From Fagopyrum homotropicum (taxonomy: Eukaryota > Streptophyta > Magnoliopsida > Caryophyllales > Polygonaceae), in NCBI GenBank assembly GCA_033239125.1, contig BSWB01000004.1, positions 31,865,501 through 31,929,500 of the forward strand: DNA of 64,000 nucleotides. The letters are read 5' to 3'. Below, piece by piece: positions 11,340 to 23,599 of this stretch; the first letter of the stretch is position 1; every line of letters begins with the position of its first letter. The notes beneath the pieces are model-generated. The model saw only the letters and a list, made by a program, of their open reading frames with translations, was not told where the DNA came from and searched no databases. A program made the position numbers and the translations under genes.

Positions 11340-12932
11340 TGTTACGCTAGGAAATAGCACAAAAAGCTTTACATTTATAACTCGAACTAAATCCTAAACT
11401 ACCTAGCGAAACCCGCAGTGTACGGGTCGTTTGTAGTAGGGATAGTATTCCGAGGTCGAACTCAAGGACTGAGGTGAAACTAAGTCATTCAATGATCGAA
11501 AATAGTGTGAATCTAGACTAAGATAAGATGAGCAATAAAGAAAATGGAAAACACAATGTTTTTGGAGGGTTTTGGGTGATCAAACAAAGATCACAAGTAT
11601 GTGAACACGATCAAGCAACACAAACACACACTAACACTAAAGATAGGAGAATGGAAATAACAAAGCGGATTCTAGAGTTTGGAAGTCCCGGCTATGGCAT
11701 AGACTCAAGCTAACTATTCATTCCTCGGATTAACTATGATATGTCGGGATTTAGCGTTTCTAGATTGGGATCAATTACCGGGTAGGTCTCATGGTCCACT
11801 AGTCCATTCCTAAGGTCTCATCACCGGGTAAGTCTCTAAGAACCTAAGGATAGGAATTCTACACAAACCGGATTGTTACCTAGGGGTCTAACCTATCCTT
11901 ACCGGGTAAGTCTCGGAAAGGGAAGTCCTAATCAACTATCCTAGCACACTTAGTCCAATGGCGGCTTGTGAGGCTCACCACTACCTAGGGTTTGTCATCT
12001 TAGGTATCTAAGATCGGAAATCATCGGGTAGATCTCTTCCCTCACTTAGGTTGATAGCATTAGGTGATCCTAAGCTAAATTAAGCTCAACAAATAAAGCA
12101 TGCTTCTAGCCATAACCCTTCTTTCCTTACTCTAGAATCGCAATCTATCTAGCCAACAACATTCATTTCAAGATCAATCTCCACAAATAAAGCATGCTTG
12201 CAAGTCATGATCAAATGATGAAGAACAATCCAAAGAAAAGACATTAAAAGCATAGAATAGAAATTACCAAATTCTTACAAGGCTCCAAGAGCAAATCCAA
12301 CTTGACAACAATGAAAGCTTCACTCGAATCCACTCTAATCTCACTCTAAAACGAGAATCTATACTAATCTCCTCCAAGAACACCCCTAATGGGTGCTTGG
12401 AAGAGAGGCAACAATGGCCAAATGTTTTGGGGAAGAAAGGTAGGTCAAAAGAGAGGAGAAAGATCCGCAATTACAGCCAGCAAAATCCTTTAAATACCCA
12501 CTAGGATGCAAGAGCAATGGAAGAGATCGTGGCCAGCTGTCGATGTGGTCCTGGCAAGAATCACGGGCAAGTCAACGGCCGTGGAAAGGGTCTAGACCGT
12601 GGTTTGGTCCAGAGGTTGCTTCTAGGCTCGCTAAGTCATGATTTGGTGCATGGCTTGTGTTGGTAAGGTTCCATGAGTCCTCCTTAGCCCTTAGCTTGCA
12701 TTCCAATGAGTCCGGAAGTGTGTCATCTCGAGGAATGATCCTCGGATGTATCGATTAGGTTCTTAAATCTCCCAAAATACCTACAAAGCAAGCAAAAGTC
12801 CGAGTAGACGTCTATCTCGACAAAATACGTGATTTGAGTGCAAACGCCGTGAACTAATGCTAAACCATGCATGAATGAGCGGGAAATCTATCTAAATGAG
12901 TGTCTAAATCTAGATCATAAATCGTGTTATCA
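11340..12932 (-). repeat. B1 complete LTR
   Basis: It runs TGATAACACG (12932, minus strand) to GCGTAACA (11340). It shares R-U5 blocks with P and Q LTRs, including the CCGTACACTGCGGGTTCGCT box (11409-11427 region) and three TACCCGGTAA direct repeats. Confidence 0.9.
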
Positions 12933-12937
12933 ACTGC
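12933..12937. repeat. B1 target-site duplication, right (ACTGC)
   Basis: Second copy of ACTGC, immediately after the U3 terminus at 12932. Confidence 0.95.
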
Positions 12938-14605
12938 TCCATGTCTAGTCATCCAATCTATCCCCAAAATCACGTCCTCATGTGCTAAGGGCATGACTAC
13001 AAAATTTACTAACCAAATCCGGCCTCCCAAATGAATAGGGCAGTCATAAATCTCTCGGGATCCTCTAACCTTACCCCCATCTGGTAACCCAGCCACAAAA
13101 GGTACACCCTCTACTATAGCTAAGGACAACCTATCTACACATGCATCCGATATAAAGGAGTGCGTAGCACCCGTATCAAATAAAACTCGCACAGGTAAGT
13201 CATGGATCCAAATAGTACCTATGGTCGCAGGTGCAGTAGGCTGCTCGGTGCTCCTCAGCTCGAACACTCTCGATGGTCCTCCTCTGGTGTCAGTGGTACT
13301 ACCACGTCCCCTGCCACGACCTGATCCCTTAGCCGTACTATATGAAGCAGGATGTCCTGGAGCCCGGTACTGTTGCTGCTGCTGACTCGGAGCTCGGTAC
13401 TGAGGAGGTCTCTGTACACTCTTCTCAGCACCTGCAAGAGAAGATCCCTGCTGTGAAGGGGCCCTACCCTGACGACAAAAAGTAGCTTTGTGTCCCAGCT
13501 TCCCACAAGTGAAGCAAGTGGTAGGTGGTCTCTGGCAATCTGTCTTAATGTGATCGCGGCTACCACAGTTAAAGCACTGTCGATCTCTACTGGGAGTCTG
13601 AACTGTAGAGTGGTAGCTGGACCTCCCCTGAGTCTGTCCTCGACCATAACCTGCTACTGCTGCACTGCTACCAACATGTCCTGTCCTCTGCCGCTTATCC
13701 GGCCCACTAGACTGAACTGCTTTCCTCGAAGCTGGCCTATCTCTCTCATAAGCAGAGGCCCTATCCTGATAATCAGAAAAAGTCTCACAGCAGAATCCAG
13801 CCAGATATGACCGGGTACTCTCTCTCAATCTCCTGGAAAAAAGGTAAACATGCTGCTCTTCTAGAGGTGCAGCTGGTCCAAGTAAGGTCAACTCTTTCTG
13901 AAACTTCTTTATGGCTGCAGCAATCGGGATATCCTCAAATCCCGCCTCAATGAAATCCTGGAATCTCTCCCTCCTCAGCGAAACAAGACAGTACCTGTCC
14001 CTAACAATGTTCCTCATCTGCTCCCAGCTGGTGACTCGGCTACGAATGGTACGCTACCATGAATGAGGGAACCTTCTGAGAGTTGAAAGCCTTCAACCAC
14101 TCATCCGGTCTCGGTACTCTAGACCCAGCAGACGCTCTATCAGCATTAGCTATCCTCTCAGGTACAGCCGGCACCTGAGATACTCCCTGTGTCACCTGAG
14201 CTGACCTAGTCGGTACCACCGGTGGTACCTGGGTAAGCCTCTCAACTCTGGCAGCCTCCTCCATACGCTCGACGTATGCTCTATACTCCCTATACTCCGA
14301 GGCTCCAATAGAAACACACCCTGACTCAGTCGAACGTGCTCCCTGCGCTCCAGACCTAGCGGCGGTCTCATGCCTGACCTCAGGGCCTACACTCTCAGCT
14401 ACCTCTTCCACAGCAGCCTCTGGTATGCTTGGTGCAGGTGGATCCTCTCTAGGAACTCGTCCTCGACCTCTCCCTAGGGGAGGTCTACCCCCACGACCAC
14501 GCCCTCTAACAGCAGGGGTGCTATCAGCTCGATCCTGTCTGACTGGGGGAAGGGGGGACGACCCCTACCTCGGCCAGCCACTGGTGTAGCCCTAGTACGT
14601 GCCAT
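12938..14605 (-). pseudogene. gag: Element A gag and protease (broken)
   Basis: The start ATG is at 14605, with an Arg/Gly-rich N-terminus that loses frame near 14545. An open segment at 14411-14040 ends in a stop and is followed at 14017 by the rest of Gag, beginning within the capsid helix region. The expected capsid sequence between these two parts is missing, which suggests an internal deletion. Two CCHC knuckles (CFNCGSRDHIKTDC and CFTCGKLGHKATFC) and an Arg/Gln-rich linker follow. The aspartic protease has DTGATHSF and ends in the GIDW block, where B1 is inserted. The pol frame resumes at 9315. It would encode the capsid and the maturation protease; it is not functional. Confidence 0.88.
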
Positions 14606-14840
14606 CTGCACGAACGGTAACAACTACAGTTAACTAATCTATCATAAAGTAAAAATCTTTAATAATAATACTAAGAATACCGAGATCCGCAGAGGTAGTG
14701 GTGGTCGTCCGTACTTTCTATCCCAACTCGACTCTGTATGCATTTTAAAACCAAAATCTTCTTTGGAAAACTCAAACCCCTTTCGGGTTCTGTTTATTTA
14801 CTTATATGACCTTTTTAGAAGATTTCAAGTGCCATTGTTG

Positions 14841-14859
14841 CCAACCTGCTCTGATACCA
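14841..14859 (-). other. Element A primer binding site (tRNA-iMet)
   Basis: On the minus strand TGGTATCAGAGCAGGTTGG starts 3 bases after the LTR end. The first 12 bases match the complement of the initiator tRNA-Met 3' end, the usual chromovirus primer. Confidence 0.92.
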
Positions 14860-14862
14860 TGT

Positions 14863-17797
14863 TGTAACACCCCAAATTTTACAACTCGGGGAGTTACTGG
14901 TTAGGACCGCACTGTGGGTCCCGACCTTAGTTTGACAACAACTTAACAAGATCTTGCAATAAGGCACAGATAAGGAAAACCAGAAATCATAAAATAAATC
15001 TTAACAATGTATGAATATGACCAGAACAACTGACAGCCGGAAAACATAAGATAACAAAGTACAGAAAGAAAGAAAAGAACCAAGGTCCAACTGGAAATCC
15101 CACAAATCAAGAAACTGCAACACGTCCTAAAAGTACGACACCCCGGCTGACCACTACCATCCGGATCACTCGGCATCTGCTCTAACCTGAGGTAAGTCTA
15201 CACAACATAACAACTGTTAGCTAACTATCCAAATATAAGTAGAATAACAACAGCACAAACACACGCAGAAAAATTATAAACAAACATCATGCTGGCACTC
15301 AACCGTTTATTATCTATTATTTAGGTGATTCATCTTATTCAATTTTACAGTTGTGGCACTAGAGCTATTAACAGTCCTTGCCTCCGTTCCTTATCCAACT
15401 GGGTGTAGGTCTAGCTGACCTCCGCCGGTAGCATCACTACAAACCGAGTATGGACTAGTCCCTAAAGAAACCCCCAGTGCCCGCAAGCAAACTGAGCAGA
15501 ATGCCACCGCCCGTTACTCTTAGGTGAATTATAGTTCGGTAAATATCTATCACAACCTATAAATCTAAACATCTCAATCACACACCACTATCATCATTCA
15601 TGCTCATATTTAGAAGTCAACTAAGTAAGCCCAAAGGACTTAGCTGTTATAAAGCTCGACTCTCTGTAAACCAAACTCGCTCTGTAAACTGTAGCAACTC
15701 AGTTGCCTGTCAAAGGAGATAAGTGCATTAGCACACTCCAATGTAATTAGAAGTCTAAGACTTCTACGATAGAAGATCGTAATAGGACATAACTAATTAC
15801 AGCTCTAATTTATGGAAAAATGACCATTTTACCCTTAGTCCCGAGACTTCCAAATTTTTCGAAATTCATGTCTAAACTCCTATTTGAGACTCTAAAGTCA
15901 TATTCCAACTCCTAAAGTTTAGTTTGGTTACAAACTGTCACTTTTCTTATTTCCCTATTTTCCAAAAGGTCGTAAAGGTCTAACTTCGGTTTCAAATATA
16001 AAATTCGTAAAAGCTTATAAAAATTCCGAAATAATTCCCTAGATTATCTATGATGTTCCATCTAACCTTAGGAGCAAGAATTTCTTAAAACTGTTCATCC
16101 ATCATTTTTATAAAAATTCTCAAAGTTGGCTACTCCACTTACAATTTCTATACTTAGCCAAAATTCCAAAGTTTACAAAAACTGCGTAACTACCCTACTT
16201 TGGAAGCTTATAACTTCTAATCCGACCGTTCATTTCTTCTCAAATTTTAATATAGTAAGCTACATATATCTACCTATCACATATTAAAAATTCAACGGTG
16301 GATCATCATTCAAACTCTCTAACATTGGTTTCTAAGATTGCCCGTTTCTAACTTCAAAACTGAAGCAAACAAAAATATATATATCCAGCAGTTCATTGTT
16401 TCTCCCTTTCCATCCCCTCTGTCAGCAGCACCCATTAATTAATTTGTCTACAGGTCATGTGTTCGAAACCTACTGCACTCACAAGCTCAGATCAATTCCT
16501 ATGAAACAAAACTCTACATTCTATATACACGTTGCATTTAAAACAGAAACAGGAGCAAGGGGAAGGGGTCTAATACCGGACTGAGATTAGACTTGGCTCG
16601 GTCTACTGCTGTTCCAAAACGACTCTAGTTCGTCTCCTCTGCACAAAAGGCAATCGGTCCGGCATAGAGAAGGATGGTGTGAGAGATGTAAATTTTATTA
16701 GTGAGGGAATGACAGTAGGAGCGAAGGTGCAGCGGGACCCTTACCCGGCTGAACAGATCAGACTAGGTCTCTTTCGGTCCAGAAGGGCGGTGTTTGGTTG
16801 CTATCTGGACTGTAAGGAATGGTTGGCCCAGTCCTCAGTTTGTACGCTGGTTGTAGGTGCAGGAGGGCTTCTCTTAGCCCGACCGTTTAGAAGACGTCGA
16901 GTGCAAATACTGAGTGAGGCGTTGGTCCAGGAAGTCTGTAGAGCATCATCTATGTCCATTAGCAAGTAATGCAGAAGAGAGGAAGGAGGAAAACGGATGA
17001 GAGAAAGAAAGCGGCAGTCTCACCTGTAGATTGAACAGTACCAGATTGCAGCAAGTTGAGACGTCCAGATGGAGATCGAAGGAAGCAGTCACAGGGAGGG
17101 AGAGGAGCGTAACGGCTAGAAGGAAGGTGAGAGCTGCACAGCGTGATTCTAGGAGCGTTTTATGGCAAGTGAATCGGCTCTCTCTCACTGCATTTATTCA
17201 CCGGTTGATTCTAATACATCATAGCTGGGCTGGCTTCTGAATCCTGGGCTGCGCACTGGGCTGAAGGCTGGACGCTGGGGCTGGAAGGCTGGACGTTGGG
17301 CTGGAGCTGCTGTAAGGCTGGGCTGCGGCGCTTGAAAGCAGCTGGGCAAGCTGCGCTGGACTGGCTGCTGGGCAAGCTGAAGTAGATCACGGACTGGGCT
17401 CCTCGGCAGCTGGGCTGGAGAAGCTGGATCCGCTGGGGCTGAAGATGGGCAGAAGCTGGGCTGCAGATGGGCTAGAGTTGGCGCTAGGGTGAAGGGAGCA
17501 GCAGCCAGGTGCTAGCTGCAGTCCGGAATCGAGATCCCGACAAGTGAATGCACGGAATAGACGGATACGGATTATGTTACATTTTAGGATTGGTTATAAG
17601 AATCCTATCATTTTATGTGAAGGTAAGCTACACAAAATGATAAACTTTTAAAAGCTTCTATCATTTTATGTGAACGAAATCTACATAAAATGATAAATTT
17701 TATAATAATGTGTCTAACTAAGTAGACAGATATGGATCAACTGATTGAGATCGGGTTTATTACAGAAATAAACGGAATAAAAATTCCGAATATTACA
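14863..17797 (-). repeat. Element A 5' LTR (complete, 2,935 bp)
   Basis: Plus-strand limits are TGTAACACCCC (14863) and CGAATATTACA (17797). It is near-identical to 3140-6015, with scattered substitutions (for example at 5236 versus 17018). It includes the CTGGGCTG-rich block and paired inverted repeats. No gene. Confidence 0.93.
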
Positions 17798-18413
17798 CTC
17801 GGCGACTAGCCCGTGCTGGTTAGACGGTCGGAGGCATCCGACCGTTCCATTGCCGGAAGAAGGGACCGAGGCGAGTTTCGGAGGATTCTCGTGTCACAAA
17901 AGAAGTTGAACTAGAACGGGATATGACTTAAAAAATAAAGATAATAAACCGGATTTGTGTGCTTTGAGTATGTTGTGTGACTATGTTGAATTAATTGTGT
18001 TTGTGCATTTCCCTTTAATTCTAATGCTTCGAATGTGAGCTAACGGTTTTATACCGAATGTTGTAGTTTGCCTTGCAGGTTAGGCATGCTCCGAGAGATC
18101 CGGAAGGGTGGGTAGCCGGGGTCCGTAAATTTTAGGAAGGGTTTTGAGTTGGGGTTGTCTTGTGTTTTGATCTTTCGGTTATTACGTTTCGTGTGCCGCT
18201 TGTTTGGCGTTTGGTCTAAGTTGTACCTCGGCTGAAGTTGTTGTTGCATTCTTTCGGGTTTCTTATCATTTGCATTAAAATTGATTTACGATTTTTCCTT
18301 TATTTGTGCCATGTTGGAAAGGTCCGGTGAAATTATTGTCAAGCTAAGGGTCGGGACCCATTGTAAGGTCTCGCCCGTAGCATCCCGATATCCTGCGGAT
18401 TTGGGGTGTTACA
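17798..18413 (+). mobile_element. Z LTR, right portion and 3' terminus
   Basis: It resumes the Z LTR after element A. Blocks such as GTGAGCTAACGGTTTTATAC near 18037 and the run through GGGACCCATTGT match E in reverse complement. It ends GGATTTGGGGTGTTACA at 18413, the typical terminus of this family. No primer site follows, so it is a 3' LTR or a solo LTR. Confidence 0.75.
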
Positions 18414-19650
18414 AATTGATCATCATAAAGGGTATATTGATTCAATATTTCTCCAAGAGAGTGTTAAAATGGTGTTCATCATCCAACACGTTCAAATTGA
18501 AGTTATTATTACAACGGGTGACTTTTTATGAATAAGACAATTTATCAAAATTGCTCCCGCACGAGCACACTTAACTTCAGAGTTCTTTGTCCTCACTCGA
18601 CCACTGAAAAGAAGAATTTTTTTTGACATGGGTAGCAATCCATCCTTATAAGTTAACCATAAATCTCCATTCAAATGATGCAGATAACAATTTTACCAGG
18701 TGTTACCGCTTCTAACTCCAATTTGAACGTATTGGAAGATGAATCCGTTTTTAATGTTTTTGGAGAAAATTTTGGATCAATATCATCTGTTTTGATGACC
18801 GAATAATGTTGAACGGGTATACTTGTAGAATTTATAGATTCTTTCTATCGTGATTGAAATATATTATAAGGTGTATACAAAAAACAAAAGCAATAATCAT
18901 TATTAAAACTCTCAATTGATTTTACCAACCAACTAAATTAACTATAATATTTAATAATCATATAATATCCAAGTGAATCAACCGATATATTCACTTGTGT
19001 GGGATTAATTATTCATTATCAATATTGTTAGATATTAAGTAACACATCAAAAGATTTATTAGTTTTTTCCATAATATTCTTTAAATCTCAAATATTTTAT
19101 ATAAAATATTTTTTATTCATTATTATTTACTAAGTAACTAAATAATATATTATATTAATAACAATAAAACTTCTCATTTATTGAATACAAAAAATAAATT
19201 TGGCCACCCTAGTTATTTTATTGTACCATAAATATTCTTCCGAAAATTTTCATTTTTATATATATTTTAAGATTTAATATACTATGCTAAATAATACACT
19301 CAAATAAAATGTCATAAAACCAAGTCATCGAATAAAAGAAAACCGATTTCACTAATCCAATTTGTTATTTTTCAATGAATTTTTCGATGTCAGCATCAAA
19401 TTAGACGAAATCAATTATTTTGAATGCAAAATATCAATTATACATAACATAACATAATTAAAGTTTTTAACTAAATGATTTATTATATATGTTTTAAAAT
19501 ACTATTGCATTCAATTAAATGAATAAAAACCTAATTTTATCAATATGCTTAGATATTTTACGCAAAACCCTTTTTGGTTAGATAACAAATTAAGATAGTT
19601 TCTTTACTTTTATCCAAAATTATGAAAACATCAAGGAAACTATATATATA
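18414..19650. other. AT-rich unassigned sequence
   Basis: About 1.2 kb that matches no other part of the window. The first 300 bases are less AT-rich and hold a 60-codon minus-strand frame (18674-18492) with flanking open sequence, including LLPMSKKILLFSGRVRTKN, which I do not recognise; it could be a decayed gene fragment. The remainder (about 18750-19650) is very AT-rich with no coding signal. It may be original host DNA between insertions. Confidence 0.4.
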
Positions 19651-19944
19651 TGTAATAACCGAAAATTTTAAAGTTCCGGTAAACTGCAACTAACCAAATT
19701 CCGATGCGACAATCTTAAATAATAAATAAAATAAAATAAAACGAGTTTAAATGTTATCATTTTATATGACTTTAAGTCACATAAAATGACGAAGCCTTGT
19801 AGCCGGAAGTAAATACGCACCTTAAATTAAAAATAATGATAAATTAAATAATACGGAATTTAATTCCGTATTATATAATTTCCGCACATAATTAACGAGT
19901 AACGAGTTCCTATTCCGTGCAAATAAGAAAGCGGGCCGGATGTG
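19651..19944 (+). mobile_element. Chromovirus LTR start fragment
   Basis: It begins TGTAATAACCG, like the minus-strand starts of A-type LTRs (TGTAATATCCG), and contains ATCATTTTATATGAC with a following GTCACATAAAATGAC pair like LTR A. It is cut at 19945 by the E LTR. Low copy similarity makes the call tentative. Confidence 0.45.
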
Positions 19945-22784
19945 TGTAACACCCCGAATCCGCGGGACTCGGGATGCTACGGGATGGGGCCTCACAATGG
20001 GTCCCGACCCTTAGCCTGACAACAATTTCAATGGATCTTGCAACAAGGCACAAATAAAGGCCAAAACCGAAATACATTTTTATGCAATGTTATGAAACCC
20101 GAAAATAAAAGAAAGGAAAGACTTCAGCCGTCCATACAACAACATCAACATAATATACAATAACAACACAAGGACTCCAAAACTCAAAACAACCTAAGAT
20201 GTACGGAACCCCGGCTGCCCACTCCTCCGGATCACTCGGCCACATCCTAACCTGCACATCAACTACAACAATCGGTATAAAACCGTTAGCTCACATTCTA
20301 GGCATTATAAGAATAATATGGCACAAACACACATAGGAACACAAACACACAACATGCTCATAAACATACACATCCGTTACTTATTATCTTTTTAGGTTAT
20401 TCTATATCTAATCCATTCATTCAAGTGTGACACGAGAGTCTTATAACTCTGGCCTCTGTCCCCGTGTAACCAACAGGAGTGTGGCGGCGCCCAACCCGTA
20501 TACCCTGAGGGAGTGATGAAGAAGCCCGCCCGTATACCGTGTATGGCCTGGTCGCAGAGATCCCCCCAGTCTCCCTCGGGAAACTGAGCGGTGATGTCAC
20601 CGCCCGATAATAATAGTAGTAACAATGGGCCAATAAATAAGGTCAAGTAAATCCTAATCCATTTTCATGCTTAAAAGCGGTAAACACACACCACCATATA
20701 CATCCAAATAAGGCATAGAAGCGGCTAAGTAAGTCCGAGGACTTACCTCGTCTCAAAGCTAAACGAAACCGAATCACTCTCCGAAGGAATATAACCAAAG
20801 CCTGTTCAAGACAAGGCACGATAATCAACAACTACTCACAAGCTAGAAGTCCTTAGACTTCTAGTCCTATATCATCTTACTAGGTCATATACTCTCATAA
20901 TCTAGGATACACTCCTAGCCCTCATAAACTCATGAGATCTCAACTATAGCCCCAAGTGCTAGGATACTATCATCCTAAACTCCACAATCTCAACCAACAT
21001 ATAAATATCATCCCAAGTCTCACAAGATCAACCACGAGGCTCACAATTGTATAACAACTCAAGCTCAACACACCACGTGTCAAAGGACATCAATAACCTC
21101 AAACACTCACCTAAAGGTTCCAAGCCATTACTTGGCATTTGCCCTAAGTTATGCTAGATCCAACCTAGCATGATTCTACCACTAAATAATACTATATCGA
21201 GAAAGAGGTACTCACACATAGTCGATGGCGGAGGACGATCTACGGATGTGGAGAATGGATTCGTTGGTCTTTACCGGGCGCTTCCGGGCCTAAAACCAAA
21301 GCTAAGGAAATTTAGCTTATATGCTAAATTTGATTTTGAATCTATATAATATATAACTCAAAGGTAAAACTCGTTTTTCAAACGTCAACTTTAAAATCAC
21401 GTAGTTAAAATCCAAGTTTAAAACAATAAGAATATTGTCCGGGACAAAATATACGATTATATAAATTAAGATGCGTTAAAATCCTTAATCAACTTTCCCG
21501 GTACAATATGGTACTCAAGAACCTCAACCAATTTCCAAAATAAGCTTTATGCCAAATCTATGATTTATTCAACAAGGGCAAAACTGCACATTTTAAAACA
21601 TAGGGTCAAAACTATAATTATAGAAATCAGCAGGGGCATTAAATGCACTTCCAAAAGAGTGGGTCTAATCTGCAAATACAAAACATGGGCACTATTTGTA
21701 AATATACCAAAATTCTGGGGCCAAAATAATAATTACGCAAAAGGCTTCTTCAACCTCTGTTACACGCAGTGGGTCTTTGCAGAGGAGGGAAAGAAAGAGT
21801 CCGGCGGCGCAGGAAGGGAGGGAGTCCTGGCGGCTCAGCAGGCGGAGGAAGAGCGTCGGCGTCGGCGGTGCAGCGTCCCTCCGGTGGAATTCGACAGCAG
21901 CGCCTCCCCACCTCGCGTCAGAAGAGAACAGGGAGCAGGGAGAAAAAGAGGGCAACGTTTTCCGGCATTCCGGTGTCCCGATTGGCTCGAAGCGGCGGTG
22001 CAGACGCGCCTCCCCAGCATTCCGGCGAGTCCTGGTGGTCCGAACTCTCCCTTGATGGTTCGCGACGGTGTTGCAGCCTCCCGGGGTCCTCAACAGCTGC
22101 AGAAGAAGAGGTATGCAAAGAGGGGGGGAAATGGGAGGCGACGCAGAAGGAGGTCGAGAGGGGAAGAAGGGGATACCTGCAGTTCCTAACCAGGGCGGAG
22201 AGAGGAAGGATGGACAAGGTGGCTCTGCTCTTGCTCGATCGAATGTCACAGGGGAGGGGAGATGGCGTTGAAAAGAAGCACACAGAGAGAGAGGTATGGA
22301 AAAGTGTTAGAGAAGGGGAGGCTGCTTGGTTAGAGCCAGTGCAGGGAGGGGCGAGGGATCGAGGTGGTGAGCGAGGGGTCGGATTACAGCAGGTCGGGGA
22401 GAGCGAGAGGTCACTGCACAGGGCTACAGGGAGCTGGTTTGCAGAAGCTTGCAGAGGGACAGCTCATCCACAACAGGTCAGGAACAATAAGGTGAGAAGG
22501 GTGAGGGAAAAAAAATGTAAAAAAAAATAAAATAAAATTATAATTAGTAATATCAAATGTACGAATTGGGGAAATTAATAAACTCGATCTAAACTACCGG
22601 GAAGAGATTTTTGGTTCGGAAAACCTTTCCGAAATTTTCCAAAAAACTAATATGGATATACGCGAACGTATCCAAAAATAATAATATACTCGGGAATGTT
22701 ATTTTACGTTGTAAAATACTTTTGGCTAAAATATTCAAGCTAAAAAAAATATCGATAGAAGTAATAAATATTTAGGGTGTTACA
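19945..22784 (-). repeat. Element E 3' LTR (2,840 bp)
   Basis: Plus-strand limits are TGTAACACCCCG (19945) and TTAGGGTGTTACA (22784). A polypurine tract and decayed integrase follow on the right, so this is the 3' LTR of a minus-strand chromovirus. It is homologous to Z. The purine-rich block 21769-22530 is open in several frames but is compositional LTR sequence with no domain. Confidence 0.85.
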
Positions 22785-22820
22785 TTATCCCCCCCTAAAA
22801 AGAGTTTCGTCCCCGAAACT
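22785..22820 (-). other. Element E polypurine tract with GGGA-loop hairpin
   Basis: On the minus strand a 7-bp stem (AGTTTCG / CGAAACT, 22803-22820) with loop GGGA is followed by TTTTAGGGGGGGATAA and then the LTR start TGTAACACCC. This is the same arrangement as element A at 6016-6053. Confidence 0.85.
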
Positions 22821-23599
22821 TAAACGTCGCTCATCCTATCGGTCTCAAAAGACAAGGTATGAACTCTCAAACTAAGAAGGCATAAACCTTCTAATCGATA
22901 CACACAATCTACTCCAACTACCACCGCAAGATATAGCAGGTCATATAGCACGTTCCCGCACAAACTACACATAACATCACACATGCACATAACACCACCA
23001 AGGGAAGAACTAAGTCTAATTTGTCGATACTATCGATGCTACTAGCTCAGCGTAAAACTAAACCAAAGATAATATCCTCCGTCTTCCTATTAGCCTCATT
23101 GGTTCCTCGTCTGCCACTAGATTATCATGACTGACCACACGTCTCGAATCATGCATGTACTCTCTCGACTGATACATATGAAACACCGGGTGAACACTGT
23201 CTACTCTTGGCGGCGACGCCAACTTATAAGACACTTCTCCAACTCGCGCTATGATCTCAAAAAGGTTGATATATCGGAACTCAACTTCCTTCTCGGGTCT
23301 TTCTCAATGCCGCATACCCATCGTTTTCCGTTTGGTTTCTCTACCAAAGAAGATCGAACTTCCAATATACATTGTTGGCTTTGGTTCTTGTCAAACCAAA
23401 CTTTAATGTTACGTTTCCTCAATTCTTGTTGCAAGTTCCAAGTAATGAAGGAAGTACTTTACTTCACATGGCTTTTACTAACGAGACACGTATGCTATTA
23501 CTTTTACATCGTTCCTCAATACACAATCAAGACCTTGTCTTGAAAAATCACTTGTACACTTCAAACCCATCATACCTCGAGGAAATTTCAAAACAGTCG
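22821..23599 (-). pseudogene. Element E integrase C-terminus / 3' region remnant
   Basis: Between about 23090 and 23290 the minus strand is recognisably the same as element A 6260-6580 (the integrase tail before the chromodomain, including the region coding SQLREYIPD in A), with many frameshifts. Sequence on either side is too decayed to name. It is cut at 23600 by element P, so the rest of E is outside the window or lost. Confidence 0.6.

Larger units (their letters stand above)
9316..12932 (-). mobile_element. Element B1: short non-autonomous Athila-like element with inverted LTR ends
   Basis: A 3,617-bp insertion with a perfect 5-bp target duplication (ACTGC). On the minus strand it reads: complete LTR (12932 to 11340), tRNA-Asp primer site (11333 to 11316), a coiled-coil gag-like gene (11263 to 10169), then a junction at about 10150. 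After the junction comes the first ~834 bp of the same LTR in the opposite orientation (9316-10149 on plus). Both outer termini are therefore the U3 end TGATAACACG. No PPT, pol or normal 3' LTR is present. The LTR family is related to P and Q. It interrupts element A pol. Confidence 0.9.
3140..17797 (-). mobile_element. Element A: Tekay/Del-like chromovirus, nested in Z
   Basis: A minus-strand Ty3/gypsy element: 5' LTR 14863-17797, tRNA-iMet primer site 14841-14859, gag and protease 12938-14605, RT/RNase H/integrase with C-terminal chromodomain 6191-9315, PPT 6016-6032, 3' LTR 3140-6015. The order protease-RT-RH-INT-chromodomain, two CCHC knuckles in Gag and the PBS identify a plant chromovirus of the Tekay/Del type. 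Element B1 interrupts it at 9316-12932. The left LTR lacks about 57 bp of its outer end, together with Z flank, so no target duplication is visible. All coding regions are broken, so it cannot act on its own. Confidence 0.92.

Noticed and set aside
21769..22530. 253-codon open frame with overlapping frames on both strands
   Set aside because: Arg/Gly/Glu-rich purine block inside the E LTR, open in several frames, with no domain and no conservation in Z; compositional artefact.
23127..23543. 138-codon open frame
   Set aside because: It runs antisense to decayed element E integrase; no domain of its own.
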